A DNA stretch of 48,787 bases from Sphingobium arseniciresistens (lineage in GTDB: Bacteria > Pseudomonadota > Alphaproteobacteria > Sphingomonadales > Sphingomonadaceae). The notes below the pieces were generated by a model that saw only the letters and a list, made by a program, of their open reading frames with translations, searched no databases and was not told the DNA's origin. The translations under genes were made by a program, and so were the position numbers. The stretch is from contig JARFNK010000033.1 in the NCBI GenBank assembly GCA_029167225.1, positions 1 through 48,787 on the forward strand. The letters run 5' to 3'. Below are positions 1-8,263 of this stretch, piece after piece (the first letter of the stretch is position 1; each line of letters starts with the position of its first letter).

Positions 1-2
1 TC

Positions 3-59
3 GTCACCGCCAATGCCCTGCTCAAAGCAGATCGCCTCTGGCAGCAATCGCGGGCTTGA
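3..59 (+). CDS. 3' end of an unidentified gene (partial)
   Basis: The window opens in an open frame reading VTANALLKADRLWQQSRA and then a TGA stop. The codons are GC-rich in third position and the peptide looks like an amphipathic C-terminal helix, so this is plausibly the last 18 residues of a gene starting outside the window. Too little is left to name it. It could equally be chance open frame. Its direction matches the downstream dgoK-dgoA genes, but a divergent regulator gene lies between. Confidence 0.3.
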   Translation, partial: VTANALLKADRLWQQSRA

Positions 60-295
60 CCATCACGGATACTCTAGGGCGTTCGACGTCCAATTTACTG
101 GCGGACAATATTTCGCAATGACAATGCATTGAAGGGATAGGAATTTTCATTTCGCATCCCTGCCCGTCCTCCTGCGAAAGCAGGAACACGGGATGGCGGA
201 GCGCTTTCTCGCCCTGCGTTGCTGCCTTCGCAGAACACAAAAGATGCGCCATTCCATTGCGCTCGGCTGAATGCCAACGGCATCCATATCTGCGC
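60..295. repeat. Intergenic stretch with a nested hairpin (155-195)
   Basis: No gene is seen here. A nested inverted repeat lies at 155-195: outer arms CATCCC (155-160) and GGGATG (190-195), inner arms TCCTGC (170-175) and GCAGGA (180-185) around a GAAA loop. The inner arms recur almost exactly at 33757-33772 between obgE and proB, so this is a dispersed palindrome rather than a gene-specific site. It sits downstream of the minus-strand GntR gene and could also end its transcript. Confidence 0.45.
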
Positions 296-1048
296 TCACC
301 GGGTGAGCGCATCCCCCTCGCCCTCGACCGTCTCGATCAGGTGCAGCACGTCGTCGATCAGACGGTGCATGGCCGCGCGCGCGCCTTCCGGGTCGCGCGC
401 GGCAATCGCATCGCGCACGGCGGCATGATCGGCGATGCTCGCCGAACGCCCGGCAATCTTGTTGGTGAAGCGGATCGAGGTGCGCAGCGCCGTGGCGACG
501 ACCTCCCGGAACTGAATGAAGAACGGATTGTCGGACGCACGCAGCACCGCGACATGAAAGGCAATGTCGGCCTCCAGCGGCTCGCCAAGCCCTTCCTCGG
601 CGCGCATCATCTGTTTCAGGCCCTCGGAAATCGCCTCGTTCTGCGCATCGCTGGCCCGCTGCGCCGCCAGCGCTGCCGCCTGTGGCTCCACGCTGATCCG
701 CAATTCGTTGAACCGGCGGAGCAGTTCCACGGAGGACGGGCGATCCAGCATCCAGCGCAGCACGTCGGTATCGAACAGGTTCCACCGTTCCTCGGGCTGG
801 ATGAAGGTGCCCTGCTTGGGCCGCGCCGCCAGCAGCCCCTTGGCGCTGAGCATCTTCACCGCCTCCCGCGTCACCGACCGGCTGACATCATATCGCTTCG
901 CCAGTTCCGCCTCGGTCGGAAACGGCTCGTCATGGTAGCGGCCGGTGATGATCGCCCGGCCAAGGCTTTCCTGCAAACCATAGGTCAGGTTGCGGCCGAG
1001 ATGCTGCCGAACCAGTGAATATTCCCCAGAACCTGTGTCTTCCTTCAC
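296..1048 (-). CDS. FadR/GntR-family transcriptional regulator (FCD domain)
   Basis: Predicted DNA-binding repressor of about 250 residues. The N-terminal third is a GntR winged helix (FPTEAELAKRYDVSRSVTREAVKML, with the recognition-helix SRSVTREA pattern); the rest is an all-helical FCD ligand domain ending in the HxxxxxAIxxRDPxxAR pattern typical of the subfamily. I place the start at a GTG (1046-1048) because GGAGG lies seven bases upstream of it; a TTG six codons earlier is also open. It is divergent from dgoK-dgoA, and relatives such as DgoR and LgoR control sugar-acid catabolism, so control of these genes by a galactonate-derived ligand is a reasonable inference. The ligand itself cannot be read from the sequence. 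Confidence 0.88.
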   Translation of the reverse strand: MKEDTGSGEYSLVRQHLGRNLTYGLQESLGRAIITGRYHDEPFPTEAELAKRYDVSRSVTREAVKMLSAKGLLAARPKQGTFIQPEERWNLFDTDVLRWMLDRPSSVELLRRFNELRISVEPQAAALAAQRASDAQNEAISEGLKQMMRAEEGLGEPLEADIAFHVAVLRASDNPFFIQFREVVATALRTSIRFTNKIAGRSASIADHAAVRDAIAARDPEGARAAMHRLIDDVLHLIETVEGEGDALTR

Positions 1049-1251
1049 GCGCCTGCCTCCAGCCAAAGACGGCCATAGACGCTAAGTGCGTTCGGTTCCA
1101 CCTCACGCCTCTCGACACATCTCTTAAATCATATAAATAGGGCAACCGATGGACGGCGAACAGCTGGCGCCGCGCTGCCAGCATCGGCTTCACCGCCGGG
1201 GCAATGGCCGTCAGGCCGGCGGTCCGCGCCGCTAATGCGAGTATTGTGGTG
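1049..1251. promoter_or_regulatory. Divergent control region between the GntR gene and dgoK
   Basis: About 200 bases separate the divergent starts. The only AT-rich patch is around 1121-1140 (TCTTAAATCATATAAATAG), which stands out in this GC-rich DNA and is the likeliest place for a promoter and a GntR operator. I cannot define a convincing palindrome or a -35/-10 pair. Confidence 0.3.
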
Positions 1252-2115
1252 ATGACTTCCGACTTTGTGGCCGTGGATTGGGGAACGACGAACCGGCGTG
1301 CCTATCTGGTCCGGGATGGCGCGGTGATCTCCACCGAGCGAGACGGACAGGGCATTCTCTCCGTGCCCGCAGGCGGGTTCGGGAAGGCGGTCGCAGATCT
1401 GCGTGCGCGCCATGACGGAGCGCCGATGCTGCTCGCGGGCATGGTCGGGTCGAACCGGGGCTGGGTGGACGCGGGCTATGTCGCCGCGCCCGCCCGGCTG
1501 GAGGATCTGGCGGCGGCGGTCGCCCGCCCAGCCGACGGCGTCGCCATCGTGCCCGGCGTCAAGCGGATCGACGGCCAGCGCGGCGACGTGATGCGCGGCG
1601 AGGAAGTGCAGCTACTGGGCGCGACGCTGGCCGGCCTTGTCCCGCCCGACGCGCTCCTCTGCCAGCCAGGCACCCATTGCAAATGGGCGTGGATGCAGGA
1701 TGGCGCGCTCGCCGATTTCGTCACCGCCATGACCGGCGAGATGTTCTCGCTGCTCAAGTCCCACGCGCTGATCGGGCAGGAAATGACCGGAGAGGTCCAT
1801 GCCGACGAGGCCTTCCGCGCCGGCGTGCGCGAAGCACAGCGGGGCGACCTGCTCGCGTCCCTTTTCGGCGTGCGCCCCTCCAGCCTGCTTGGCCTGCGCG
1901 CGCAGGCCGATGCTGCCTCCTTCGTCAGCGGCCTGCTGATTGGCACCGACTGTCGCGCGCATATCAAGGGCGAGCATGTTTATCTACTCGCCGACCCGGT
2001 GCTGGGCGCGCTCTACAGCTGCGCGATCGGGGAACTGGGCGGCAATGCCACGCTGATCGACAGCCACACCGCCTTCGTCACCGGAATAACCCGTATCTGG
2101 GAGTTGATGCATTGA
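1252..2115 (+). CDS. dgoK: 2-dehydro-3-deoxygalactonokinase
   Basis: Phosphorylates 2-keto-3-deoxygalactonate with ATP in the cytoplasm, the penultimate step of De Ley-Doudoroff galactose breakdown. The N-terminus carries the family nucleotide-binding signature VAVDWGTTNRRAYL, followed by the internal segments LLAGMVGSNRGW and LCQPGTHCKWAW and a C-terminal GELGGNATLIDSHTAFVTG. The length (287 residues from the chosen ATG) matches DgoK. The frame opens 16 codons earlier at 1204, but the ATG at 1252 places the conserved core at the expected distance. The stop overlaps the start of the aldolase by four bases, so the two are translationally coupled. Confidence 0.93.
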   Translation: MTSDFVAVDWGTTNRRAYLVRDGAVISTERDGQGILSVPAGGFGKAVADLRARHDGAPMLLAGMVGSNRGWVDAGYVAAPARLEDLAAAVARPADGVAIVPGVKRIDGQRGDVMRGEEVQLLGATLAGLVPPDALLCQPGTHCKWAWMQDGALADFVTAMTGEMFSLLKSHALIGQEMTGEVHADEAFRAGVREAQRGDLLASLFGVRPSSLLGLRAQADAASFVSGLLIGTDCRAHIKGEHVYLLADPVLGALYSCAIGELGGNATLIDSHTAFVTGITRIWELMH

Positions 2116-2738
2116 GCCTGAATTTCGCCACCGCCTTCGCACGCTGCCCCCTCGTCGCCATCCTGCGCGGTGTCCGCCCGGACGAGGTGGAAGAGATCGG
2201 CGAAGAGCTGATCGCCGCCGGCTTCACCCTGATCGAGGTGCCGCTCAATTCCCCCGATCCGTTCGACAGTATCACACGCCTCGCCCGCACCGCCGGCGAT
2301 CGCGCGCTGGTCGGCGCCGGCACGGTACTGACCACGGACGATGTCGCCAAGCTGCGCGATGCGGGCGGCCAGCTCGTCATCTCGCCCAATGCCAATGTCG
2401 AGGTGATCGCCGCCACGGTCGCGGCGGGCATGATCTCCATGCCCGGCTATTTCACCCCGACCGAGGGTTTTGCCGCGCTGGCGGCGGGCGCAAGCGCGCT
2501 CAAGCTGTTCCCGGCGGAAGCCGCAACGCCGGCCGTGCTCAAGGCCCAGCGCGCCGTCATCCCCGCGGATGTGCCGGTGCTGATCGTCGGCGGCATCACC
2601 CCGGACACCATGGCGCCTTGGCGCGCCGCCGGTGCCAGCGGCTTCGGCCTTGGTTCGGCGCTCTACAAGGTCGGCAAGAGCGCGACGCAGGTCGGCGAGG
2701 ATGCCCGTGCCTTCGTCAGAGCCTGGCAGCGGGGCTGA
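2112..2738 (+). CDS. dgoA: 2-dehydro-3-deoxy-6-phosphogalactonate aldolase
   Basis: Class I aldolase that splits 2-keto-3-deoxy-6-phosphogalactonate into pyruvate and glyceraldehyde 3-phosphate. The 208-residue TIM barrel has the catalytic Glu42 in LIEVPLNSPDP and the Schiff-base Lys131 in ALKLFPAE, with GAGTVLT and the phosphate-binding VGGITPD in the expected places. E. coli DgoA has about the same length. No ATG fits the N-terminus; a TTG at 2112 gives SLNFATAFARCPLVAILRGV and overlaps the dgoK stop, the usual coupled arrangement. The similar Entner-Doudoroff KDPG aldolase is possible on sequence alone, but the dgoK partner favours the galactose pathway. No galactonate dehydratase gene is in the window. 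Confidence 0.93.
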   Translation: MSLNFATAFARCPLVAILRGVRPDEVEEIGEELIAAGFTLIEVPLNSPDPFDSITRLARTAGDRALVGAGTVLTTDDVAKLRDAGGQLVISPNANVEVIAATVAAGMISMPGYFTPTEGFAALAAGASALKLFPAEAATPAVLKAQRAVIPADVPVLIVGGITPDTMAPWRAAGASGFGLGSALYKVGKSATQVGEDARAFVRAWQRG

Positions 2739-2758
2739 CGCACACCCGTTTCAGAAGA

Positions 2759-2791
2759 CCGGGAGGCCGCCAGCTCATGGCAGCCTCCCGG
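2759..2791. terminator. Hairpin between convergent dgoA and the DUF1508 gene
   Basis: Perfect 9-bp arms CCGGGAGGC (2759-2767) and GCCTCCCGG (2783-2791), with a further GCCA/TGGC pairing inside the loop. It begins 20 bases after the dgoA stop and ends seven bases before the stop of the opposing gene, so it could end both transcripts. There is no T-run on either side, which leaves intrinsic termination unproven. Confidence 0.5.
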
Positions 2792-2798
2792 CCAGCGA

Positions 2799-2969
2799 TC
2801 ACTCTTCGGTCGGCGTGGTGGGGCCGTTCTTCTTGATGGATTCGATCGCGTTGATGGCGCCCGCCTTGCTGCTGTAGCCCTCGGTCCAGAACATCACTTC
2901 GCTGTTATATTTGAACTTGGCGACATATTCGCCGGCCTTGTTCTGCTCGATCACAAATTTGTGCGCCAT
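2799..2969 (-). CDS. DUF1508 (YegP/UPF0339-like) small protein
   Basis: A 56-residue protein starting MAHKFVIEQNKAGEYVAKFK and containing a single DUF1508 unit: the aromatic pattern FxxxxNSEVMFWTEGYSSKAGAINAIESIKKNG is typical. E. coli YegP has two tandem copies of this fold; single-copy forms of this length are common. The biochemical role is unknown. The frame extends further upstream, but that part overlaps the neighbouring flavoprotein gene in a shadow frame, and the ATG at 2969 has an AGAGGAT-like site in front of it. It lies 34 bases downstream of the flavoprotein gene on the same strand and may share its transcript. Confidence 0.85.
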   Translation of the reverse strand: MAHKFVIEQNKAGEYVAKFKYNSEVMFWTEGYSSKAGAINAIESIKKNGPTTPTEE

Positions 2970-3003
2970 GGCGGCATCCTCTCTTTCATGATGGAGGCCA
3001 AGG

Positions 3004-4164
3004 CTATTGCGCAACCGATCCGATTGCCAGCACCGAATGCGATGCGTCTGCGCCGAAACGTGCCGGGCTGAACCGCGCGGCGTCGATGCCCGCGACCGCA
3101 TCGTCCATCGCATCGCCGGTCATCAGCGCGCGGCCGATCAGCGCGGCGGCCGGCGACGTCTGGATGCCGAAACCGCCCTGCCCCGCGAACCAGAAGAAGG
3201 CCGGATCGGCCGGGTCGCGGCCATAGACCGGCAGGCGGTCCGGCGCGAAGCTGCGCAGCCCCGCCCAGCGCTGTTCCACCGCCAGGATCGGCCAGTCCAC
3301 GACCGACTGGAAGCGGTCGATGGCGATGGCGATGTCCAGCTCCTCGGGCGCGGCGTCGCATGGGGCGGACGGCACCTCGTCATGCGGGGTCAGCCACAGC
3401 CGGCCGCCGCCCACCGGCTTGAAATAGAAGCCCCCGGCCAGATCCATCACCAGCGGCATGGCCTCGCTCGCGGGCGGATCGACGCGGATCTGGACGACGC
3501 AGCGGCGCAGCGGCGCGATGCCGAGCGGCGCGATGCCGCAGAGCGCCGCGACCGGATCGGCCCAGGCGCCCGCCGCGTTGACGATCGTGCCGCAGGCGAC
3601 CTCCTCGCCGCCGATCTCGACGATCCAGCCGTCTGGCACGCGCCGCGCGGCATTGAGCGGCGCCCGCGTCCGCAGCGTCCCGCCGGCACGTGCGAAACGC
3701 CGCAGCCATGCGCCGTGCAGCGCGGCCACGTCGATATCCATGGTGGAGGGCTCCTCCAGCCCGACCACCCACTGCTCGCGCAGGCCGGGGATGCGCGCGC
3801 GCAGTTCGTTCGCGTCGGGGAGCAGGAAAGGCATCCCCATGTCGCTGAATTCCGCCATTATCCCCGCGCGCAGCGGCGCGTCCTCGGCCCGGCCGATATG
3901 CAGCTCCCCACGGGGAGAGAGGAAGCCTCGCTCGCTGAAGCCGGAGACCGGCGTGGCCAGGAACGGGCGGGAGGCGACCGACAGCGGCTGGATGCCCGGC
4001 CCGCCATAAGTCTCGCTCCAGAAGGCTACCGAACGGCCGGTCGCGTGCCGCCCCGGCGCATCCTCTGCCTCGATCATCAGCACGGAGCCATGTGTGGCGA
4101 GCTGCGCGCCAAGGCTGGCACCGGCGATGCCCGCCCCCACGACAAGGATATCATAGCGCATCAT
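3004..4164 (-). CDS. FAD-dependent D-amino-acid (D-arginine-like) dehydrogenase
   Basis: A 386-residue flavoprotein of the DAO family. The N-terminus is a dinucleotide-binding fold (DILVVGAGIAGASLGAQLA), followed by GRHATGRSVAFW, the mid-protein FAD contact VNAAGAWADPVAALCG, and a C-terminal WAGLRSF and GQGGFGIQTSPAAA. These blocks and the length resemble Pseudomonas D-arginine dehydrogenase DauA as I remember it, so oxidative deamination of D-amino acids to 2-keto acids is likely; the exact substrate is not shown. Its ATG overlaps the stop of the upstream hydrolase gene (ATGA), so the two are co-translated. Another DAO-family oxidase role is the main alternative. Confidence 0.82.
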   Translation of the reverse strand: MMRYDILVVGAGIAGASLGAQLATHGSVLMIEAEDAPGRHATGRSVAFWSETYGGPGIQPLSVASRPFLATPVSGFSERGFLSPRGELHIGRAEDAPLRAGIMAEFSDMGMPFLLPDANELRARIPGLREQWVVGLEEPSTMDIDVAALHGAWLRRFARAGGTLRTRAPLNAARRVPDGWIVEIGGEEVACGTIVNAAGAWADPVAALCGIAPLGIAPLRRCVVQIRVDPPASEAMPLVMDLAGGFYFKPVGGGRLWLTPHDEVPSAPCDAAPEELDIAIAIDRFQSVVDWPILAVEQRWAGLRSFAPDRLPVYGRDPADPAFFWFAGQGGFGIQTSPAAALIGRALMTGDAMDDAVAGIDAARFSPARFGADASHSVLAIGSVAQ

Positions 4165-5150
4165 GCGGCCGGCGCCCGTTCGCCCAGAAAGGCGTCGATC
4201 CGGTCCAGCGCGTCGGCGCGCACAGCATCCACTTCCCGGAGCAACTCATGCGCCGCCTCGCCGCCGTAGAGATGCAGGCTGGCGTCGGGCAGCCGCGCAG
4301 ACACCCGCGCGACGCTTGCGGGCAGGACGAGCTTGTCCCCCATCGTCCCCAGCACCAGTAACGGCACAGCCATGCGTCGCAGCGCCGGATCGGCCGCGAG
4401 CCTGCGTGTCGAGCGATAGGCCTGTTGCAGCCAGCGCCAGCTCGGCGCGCCCAGCACCAGCTTGGGATGGACCTCCCGCCACGCCAACTCCTGCGCGAAG
4501 CGATCGGGATCATGGGTCAGCCGGGCCATGCGCGCGGGCGAGGCTGGGCGATCCGGCCATGCGGCGCTGCGATCGAAGCCGGCAGCGCACATCATCATCG
4601 CCAGCGCCTCCCCCGTCCAGTCCGGCAGCAGCCCGGCGTTGAGGCCGAACATGGGCGAGAGCATCACCGCCGCGTCCAGCGCGATCCGCCCCTCGACCAG
4701 CGCGCGCAGCAGCAGGTGGCCGCCCATGCTGTGGGCGATGGCGACATGCGGCCCCTGCGGCGTCTCCGCGCGCCATGCGGCGGCGATCGCCTCCAGATCG
4801 CCCATCCACAGCGCGAAATCATCGATATGCCCGACCATCGCATCGGGCAGCACACGGCCGGAGCCACCCTGCCCGCGCCAGTCGAAGGCGGTGACGGTCC
4901 AGCCCTGCGCAGCCCAGTGGACGATCGCTTCGAGATATTTCTCGATGAAATCCGCCCTGCCGGCCATGAACAGCAGCGCCCCGCGCGGCGCGATGTCGTC
5001 ACGCGCTGCGAGGCGCAGCCGGCGGATCGGCCAGCCATCGGCCATGGGCAGATGATCGACGACGGCGCCGGCCGGCAGCACGCAGCCATCGGCGCGGTGA
5101 GTAGAGGTAAGCGAATCCATGCGCGGCATGGTTACGTTTTGGTAAGCCAT
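4161..5150 (-). CDS. Alpha/beta hydrolase (lysophospholipase/monoglyceride-lipase type)
   Basis: Serine hydrolase of the PldB-like group. The nucleophile elbow is AHSMGG, the oxyanion segment is RGALLFMAGRADFIEKY, and the acid and base are probably the Asp of TMGDKLVLP and the His of EAAHELLREVD near the C-terminus. FDWRGQGGSGR is the pattern usual in lysophospholipases. The start is uncertain: the ATG at 5150 (MAYQNVTMPRM) has GAAGAGG about ten bases upstream, while ATGs at 5129 and 5120 lack any site. It is divergent from cpaA with only about 20 bases between them. The substrate cannot be read from the sequence. Confidence 0.85.
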   Translation of the reverse strand: MAYQNVTMPRMDSLTSTHRADGCVLPAGAVVDHLPMADGWPIRRLRLAARDDIAPRGALLFMAGRADFIEKYLEAIVHWAAQGWTVTAFDWRGQGGSGRVLPDAMVGHIDDFALWMGDLEAIAAAWRAETPQGPHVAIAHSMGGHLLLRALVEGRIALDAAVMLSPMFGLNAGLLPDWTGEALAMMMCAAGFDRSAAWPDRPASPARMARLTHDPDRFAQELAWREVHPKLVLGAPSWRWLQQAYRSTRRLAADPALRRMAVPLLVLGTMGDKLVLPASVARVSARLPDASLHLYGGEAAHELLREVDAVRADALDRIDAFLGERAPAA

Positions 5151-5151
5151 A

Positions 5152-5163
5152 AGGTCTAGACCT
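5152..5163. promoter_or_regulatory. Perfect 12-bp palindrome between divergent hydrolase and cpaA
   Basis: AGGTCTAGACCT reads identically on both strands and sits in the very short gap between the divergent starts. A second, looser dyad TTAC-N6-GTAA lies at 5132-5145. Either could be an operator affecting both directions; a palindrome of this length can also arise by chance. Confidence 0.3.
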
Positions 5164-5171
5164 CTTCTCCC

Positions 5172-5657
5172 ATGATGGGGGAACATCTGCAATCGGGCCT
5201 GGCCTATGGGCTACTGAGCATCCTTGCCTGCCTGCTTCTGGTGGCGGCGGTAACGGATCTGCGCGCGCGGATCATCCCCAATATGCTCAATCTCGCCATC
5301 GCGATGCTTGCGCCTCTCTTCTGGTGGGCCAGCGGCATCGCCTTCTGGCCCGACATGCCGCTGCAACTGGGGCTGGGGATCGCCGTGTTCGCGGCGTTCA
5401 CGCTGCTCTTCGCGCTCGGCATGATGGGCGGCGGCGACGTGAAGATGCTGGGCGCACTGGCGCTGTGGTTTCCGTGGCAGATCCTGATGGCGATGCTGTT
5501 CGCCATGGCGATGATCGGCGGGCTCGTGACATTGGCCACGATCGTCCATCACCGGATGACCCGGCAGGCCGGCGCGCCAGAGGTTCCCTACGGCATCGCC
5601 ATATCGGCAGCGACCCTGTGGGTGGTTGGCCAACAGTATTTTAACCATTTTAGTTGA
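5172..5657 (+). CDS. cpaA: Prepilin peptidase CpaA/TadV (A24 family)
   Basis: Inner-membrane aspartic protease that cleaves Flp-type prepilins and pseudopilins. The 161-residue protein is almost all membrane segments and has the two catalytic aspartates of the family: Asp29 in AVTDLRARIIPN and Asp89 in the GxGD-type motif MMGGGDVKMLGA. The short form without the N-methylation domain is the Tad type. It opens the pilus cluster, 51 bases before cpaB. ATG codons at 5172 and 5175 are both possible; no strong ribosome site is visible. Confidence 0.92.
   Translation: MMGEHLQSGLAYGLLSILACLLLVAAVTDLRARIIPNMLNLAIAMLAPLFWWASGIAFWPDMPLQLGLGIAVFAAFTLLFALGMMGGGDVKMLGALALWFPWQILMAMLFAMAMIGGLVTLATIVHHRMTRQAGAPEVPYGIAISAATLWVVGQQYFNHFS
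5641..5655 (+). promoter_or_regulatory. Possible CtrA-type box upstream of cpaB
   Basis: TTAACCATTTTAGTT at the end of cpaA contains the TTAACCAT half-site reported for CtrA in Caulobacter and approximates TTAA-N7-TTAA with two mismatches in the second half. It lies 54 bases before the cpaB start. Tad pilus genes are CtrA targets in Caulobacter, so this is a reasonable but unproven control site. Confidence 0.3.
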
Positions 5658-5708
5658 TGACTGCAGGTCGCGGACCAACGTGTCCGCGCCAGGGAGGCGA
5701 ATTTCGTC

Positions 5709-6728
5709 ATGGATGCCAAGAAAATTGCACTGCTCGTCGGCGCGCTGGTCATAGCCGTCACCACGGCCCTGCTGGCGCGCAACATGCTCAACAGCAACGG
5801 CGCGCCGGTGGCGGGCGCCGCCTCCATGCCCATCGACGAGGATACGCCGCATGTGCTGGTGGCCGTGAAGGCCCTGCCCGTCGGTACCATTATAGACGCT
5901 GAAAGCATGCGCTTCCAACCCTGGCCCAAGGATCTGGTCGAACAGGCCTATTTCGTCCAGAAGGACGCCGATCCGGCCAAGCTGGTGGGCAGCGTGGTAC
6001 GCAACGCCATCACCGCCGGCCAGCCCGTGACGCAGGGCGCGCTGGTGAAGCCGGGCGAGCGCGGCTTCCTGGCCGCCGCCCTTTCGCCGGGCATGCGCGC
6101 CGTAACCGTGCCGGTCTCGACCGCAAACTCGGTCGCGGGCTTCATCTTTCCGGGCGACCGCATCGACCTCGTCCTCACCCAGTCGGTGACGGGCGGCGGC
6201 GACGGCCAGCCCCTGCGCGTCTCCGAAACCATCCTGCGCAACATGCGCGTGCTCGCCACCGACCAGCGCACCAATGCGATGGGCGACGACGGCAAGCCGC
6301 AGGTCGTGACCTATTCCAACGTCACCCTGGAAGTGACGCCCAAGATTGCCGAGAAGATCGCGGTCGCCCAGACCGTCGGCTCGCTCTCGCTGTCGCTGCG
6401 CTCGCTGGCGGACAACGCCTCCGATCTTGATGCGGCGATCGCCAGCGGCGACGTCGACCTGCCCGACAATGCTGATCCCGCCGCCGAAAAGCGCGCCCTG
6501 GCAAAGATCGCCGCGCGCCCCATCGACAAGGGATCGACCTTCGCCACCGGCGCCGACGTCTCGCGCTTCCAGCGCAGCAGCGTGCCGCCCAAGAGCGAGG
6601 ATGCCGCGCCGGCCGCCGCCGGCAATGGATCGCCAGTCGCCGGCATGCCGGCGGCACGGCCAGCGGGACCGGTGGTGCATGTCGCCCGCGGCACCGCAGT
6701 GACCGATGTTTCGGTCGGGGGGAAGTAA
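5709..6728 (+). CDS. cpaB: Flp pilus assembly protein CpaB/RcpC
   Basis: Periplasmic assembly factor of the Tad pilus, thought to work with the secretin. A single N-terminal membrane anchor (KKIALLVGALVIAVTTALL) is followed by an SAF-like domain (VLVAVKALPVGTIIDAESM) and the RcpC region containing GMRAVTVPVSTANSVAGFIFPGDRIDLVLT. The C-terminal tail of about 60 residues is rich in Pro, Ala and Gly and probably disordered. GGAGG lies about ten bases before the ATG. One base separates it from cpaC, so the two are tightly coupled. The 339-residue length fits the family. Confidence 0.93.
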   Translation: MDAKKIALLVGALVIAVTTALLARNMLNSNGAPVAGAASMPIDEDTPHVLVAVKALPVGTIIDAESMRFQPWPKDLVEQAYFVQKDADPAKLVGSVVRNAITAGQPVTQGALVKPGERGFLAAALSPGMRAVTVPVSTANSVAGFIFPGDRIDLVLTQSVTGGGDGQPLRVSETILRNMRVLATDQRTNAMGDDGKPQVVTYSNVTLEVTPKIAEKIAVAQTVGSLSLSLRSLADNASDLDAAIASGDVDLPDNADPAAEKRALAKIAARPIDKGSTFATGADVSRFQRSSVPPKSEDAAPAAAGNGSPVAGMPAARPAGPVVHVARGTAVTDVSVGGK

Positions 6729-6729
6729 G

Positions 6730-8250
6730 ATGGACCGCACCACCAAGATCTTCATGCGCAGGACCGTCGCCTGCGCCGCGACACTCGCGCTGACCCTCGG
6801 CGGCGTCGCACTGCCCACCGCCAGCCTGCAGGCCGCGCCTGCCCCGGCGAGCGATGACGGCGCGCTGCTGATGTCGGTCGGCGCCAGCCGCGTCATCAAC
6901 CTGCCATCGAAGATGAGCGACGTGGTGATCGCCGACCCGACTGTGGTCGACGTGCATGTCCGTTCCGACACGCAGCTCTACATCATCGCCAAGAAGGCCG
7001 GCGAAACCACGGTGTTCGCCACCGCCGGCAACGGCAAGGTGCTGTATTCCAACACCGTCCGCGTGGGCAACAACCTGACGAGCATCGACCAGATGCTGAG
7101 GCTCGCCATGCCCGAGGCGGACATCCAGTCGAACAAGATGAACGGCATGGTGCTGCTGACCGGCACGATCAAGGCGCCCGAGGACGCGGCCGAGGCCGAA
7201 CGTCTGGTGCAGGCCTTCGTCGGCAAGGACGTGACGGTGGTCAGCCGCCTGCGCACCGCGACGCCGCTGCAGGTCAACCTACAGGTCAAGATTTCCGAAG
7301 TCAGCCGCAACCTGATCCATCAGGTGGGGACGAACTTCACCGGTCTGGGCACCGGATCGGGCAGCTTCACGGGCTATCTGGGACGCAACACGCGCGGCGC
7401 CATTACGGACAATGGCGCCGTGGCGAACCTGCCCGGCAACATCACCCGGTCCGTTACGTTCAACCAGCCCTCCGACGGCAGTACGACCGTAGGTTTTCTC
7501 GCGAAGCTGTTCGGCATGGATGTCGCCGGCGCGCTCGACCTTGCCGAGACTTCCGGCCTTGCGACCTCGCTGGCCCAGCCCAACCTGACCTCGATCTCCG
7601 GCGAAACCGCGAGCTTCCTGGCGGGCGGCGAATATCCCTACACCGTTTCCAACGGCACGCAGGGCAACAGCATCGAGTTCAAGCAATATGGCGTGCAGCT
7701 GGCCTTCACGCCCACGGTGCTGGCCGATGGCCGCATCTCGCTGCGCGTCCGCCCGACCGTCTCCAGCCTCGATTTCTCGATAACAGCCGGCGTGCCTGCG
7801 CTCAAGAGCCGCACGGCGGAAACGACGGTGGAGCTGGGCTCCGGCCAAGCCTTCATGATCGCCGGCCTGCTGAGCGCGGACACCGCCAACAATGTCGACA
7901 AGGTGCCCGGCATCGGCAACGTGCCGATCCTCGGCAGCCTGTTCAAGTCGCGCAACTTCCAGCGCAACGAGACGGAGCTGGTCATCGTCGTGACGCCCTA
8001 TCTGGTGAAGCCGGTCAATGCCGGCGACATCAAGCTGCCGACCGATGGCTTCCGCAGCGCCAATGAGGCGCAGGGGTTGCTCCTGCAGCAGGGCTCCGAT
8101 GGACAGAGCGGCGTCAGCCGGCCCCTGCCCAGCATCGCGCCAGGTGGCGGCGTGCCTCTTCACACGCCCGCGCCGTCCGGCTCGGCAGCCGCCGACTCCC
8201 GCAAGTCGGGCAAGTCCACCGACGCCGCCGCGCCCGGCTTCAGCTTCTAA
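6730..8250 (+). CDS. cpaC: Tad pilus secretin CpaC/RcpA
   Basis: Outer-membrane channel through which the Flp pilus is extruded. After a signal peptide (ACAATLALTLGGVALPTASLQA) comes the pilus-specific N-terminal domain (SRVINLPSKMSDVVIADPTVVDVHV), a BON-like stretch (MLRLAMPEADIQS) and a C-terminal secretin domain with the family core VPGIGNVPILGSLFKSRNFQRNETELVIVVTPYLV in full. The start is ATG 6730, preceded by GGGGGAAG inside the end of cpaB. The last 60 residues are Pro/Ser/Gly-rich. The length of 506 residues is normal. Confidence 0.94.
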   Translation: MDRTTKIFMRRTVACAATLALTLGGVALPTASLQAAPAPASDDGALLMSVGASRVINLPSKMSDVVIADPTVVDVHVRSDTQLYIIAKKAGETTVFATAGNGKVLYSNTVRVGNNLTSIDQMLRLAMPEADIQSNKMNGMVLLTGTIKAPEDAAEAERLVQAFVGKDVTVVSRLRTATPLQVNLQVKISEVSRNLIHQVGTNFTGLGTGSGSFTGYLGRNTRGAITDNGAVANLPGNITRSVTFNQPSDGSTTVGFLAKLFGMDVAGALDLAETSGLATSLAQPNLTSISGETASFLAGGEYPYTVSNGTQGNSIEFKQYGVQLAFTPTVLADGRISLRVRPTVSSLDFSITAGVPALKSRTAETTVELGSGQAFMIAGLLSADTANNVDKVPGIGNVPILGSLFKSRNFQRNETELVIVVTPYLVKPVNAGDIKLPTDGFRSANEAQGLLLQQGSDGQSGVSRPLPSIAPGGGVPLHTPAPSGSAAADSRKSGKSTDAAAPGFSF

Positions 8251-8263
8251 AGGGATCGCAAGG

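Noticed and set aside
3004-4164. Linking the D-amino-acid dehydrogenase-like gene and the racemase at 12361 as one pathway
   Set aside because: They are 8 kb apart with the pilus operon between them and have no shared control visible.
5211-6971. A 586-codon open frame antisense to cpaA-cpaB
   Set aside because: It spans two genuine genes and the gap between them in the opposite direction; its composition is that of a shadow frame.
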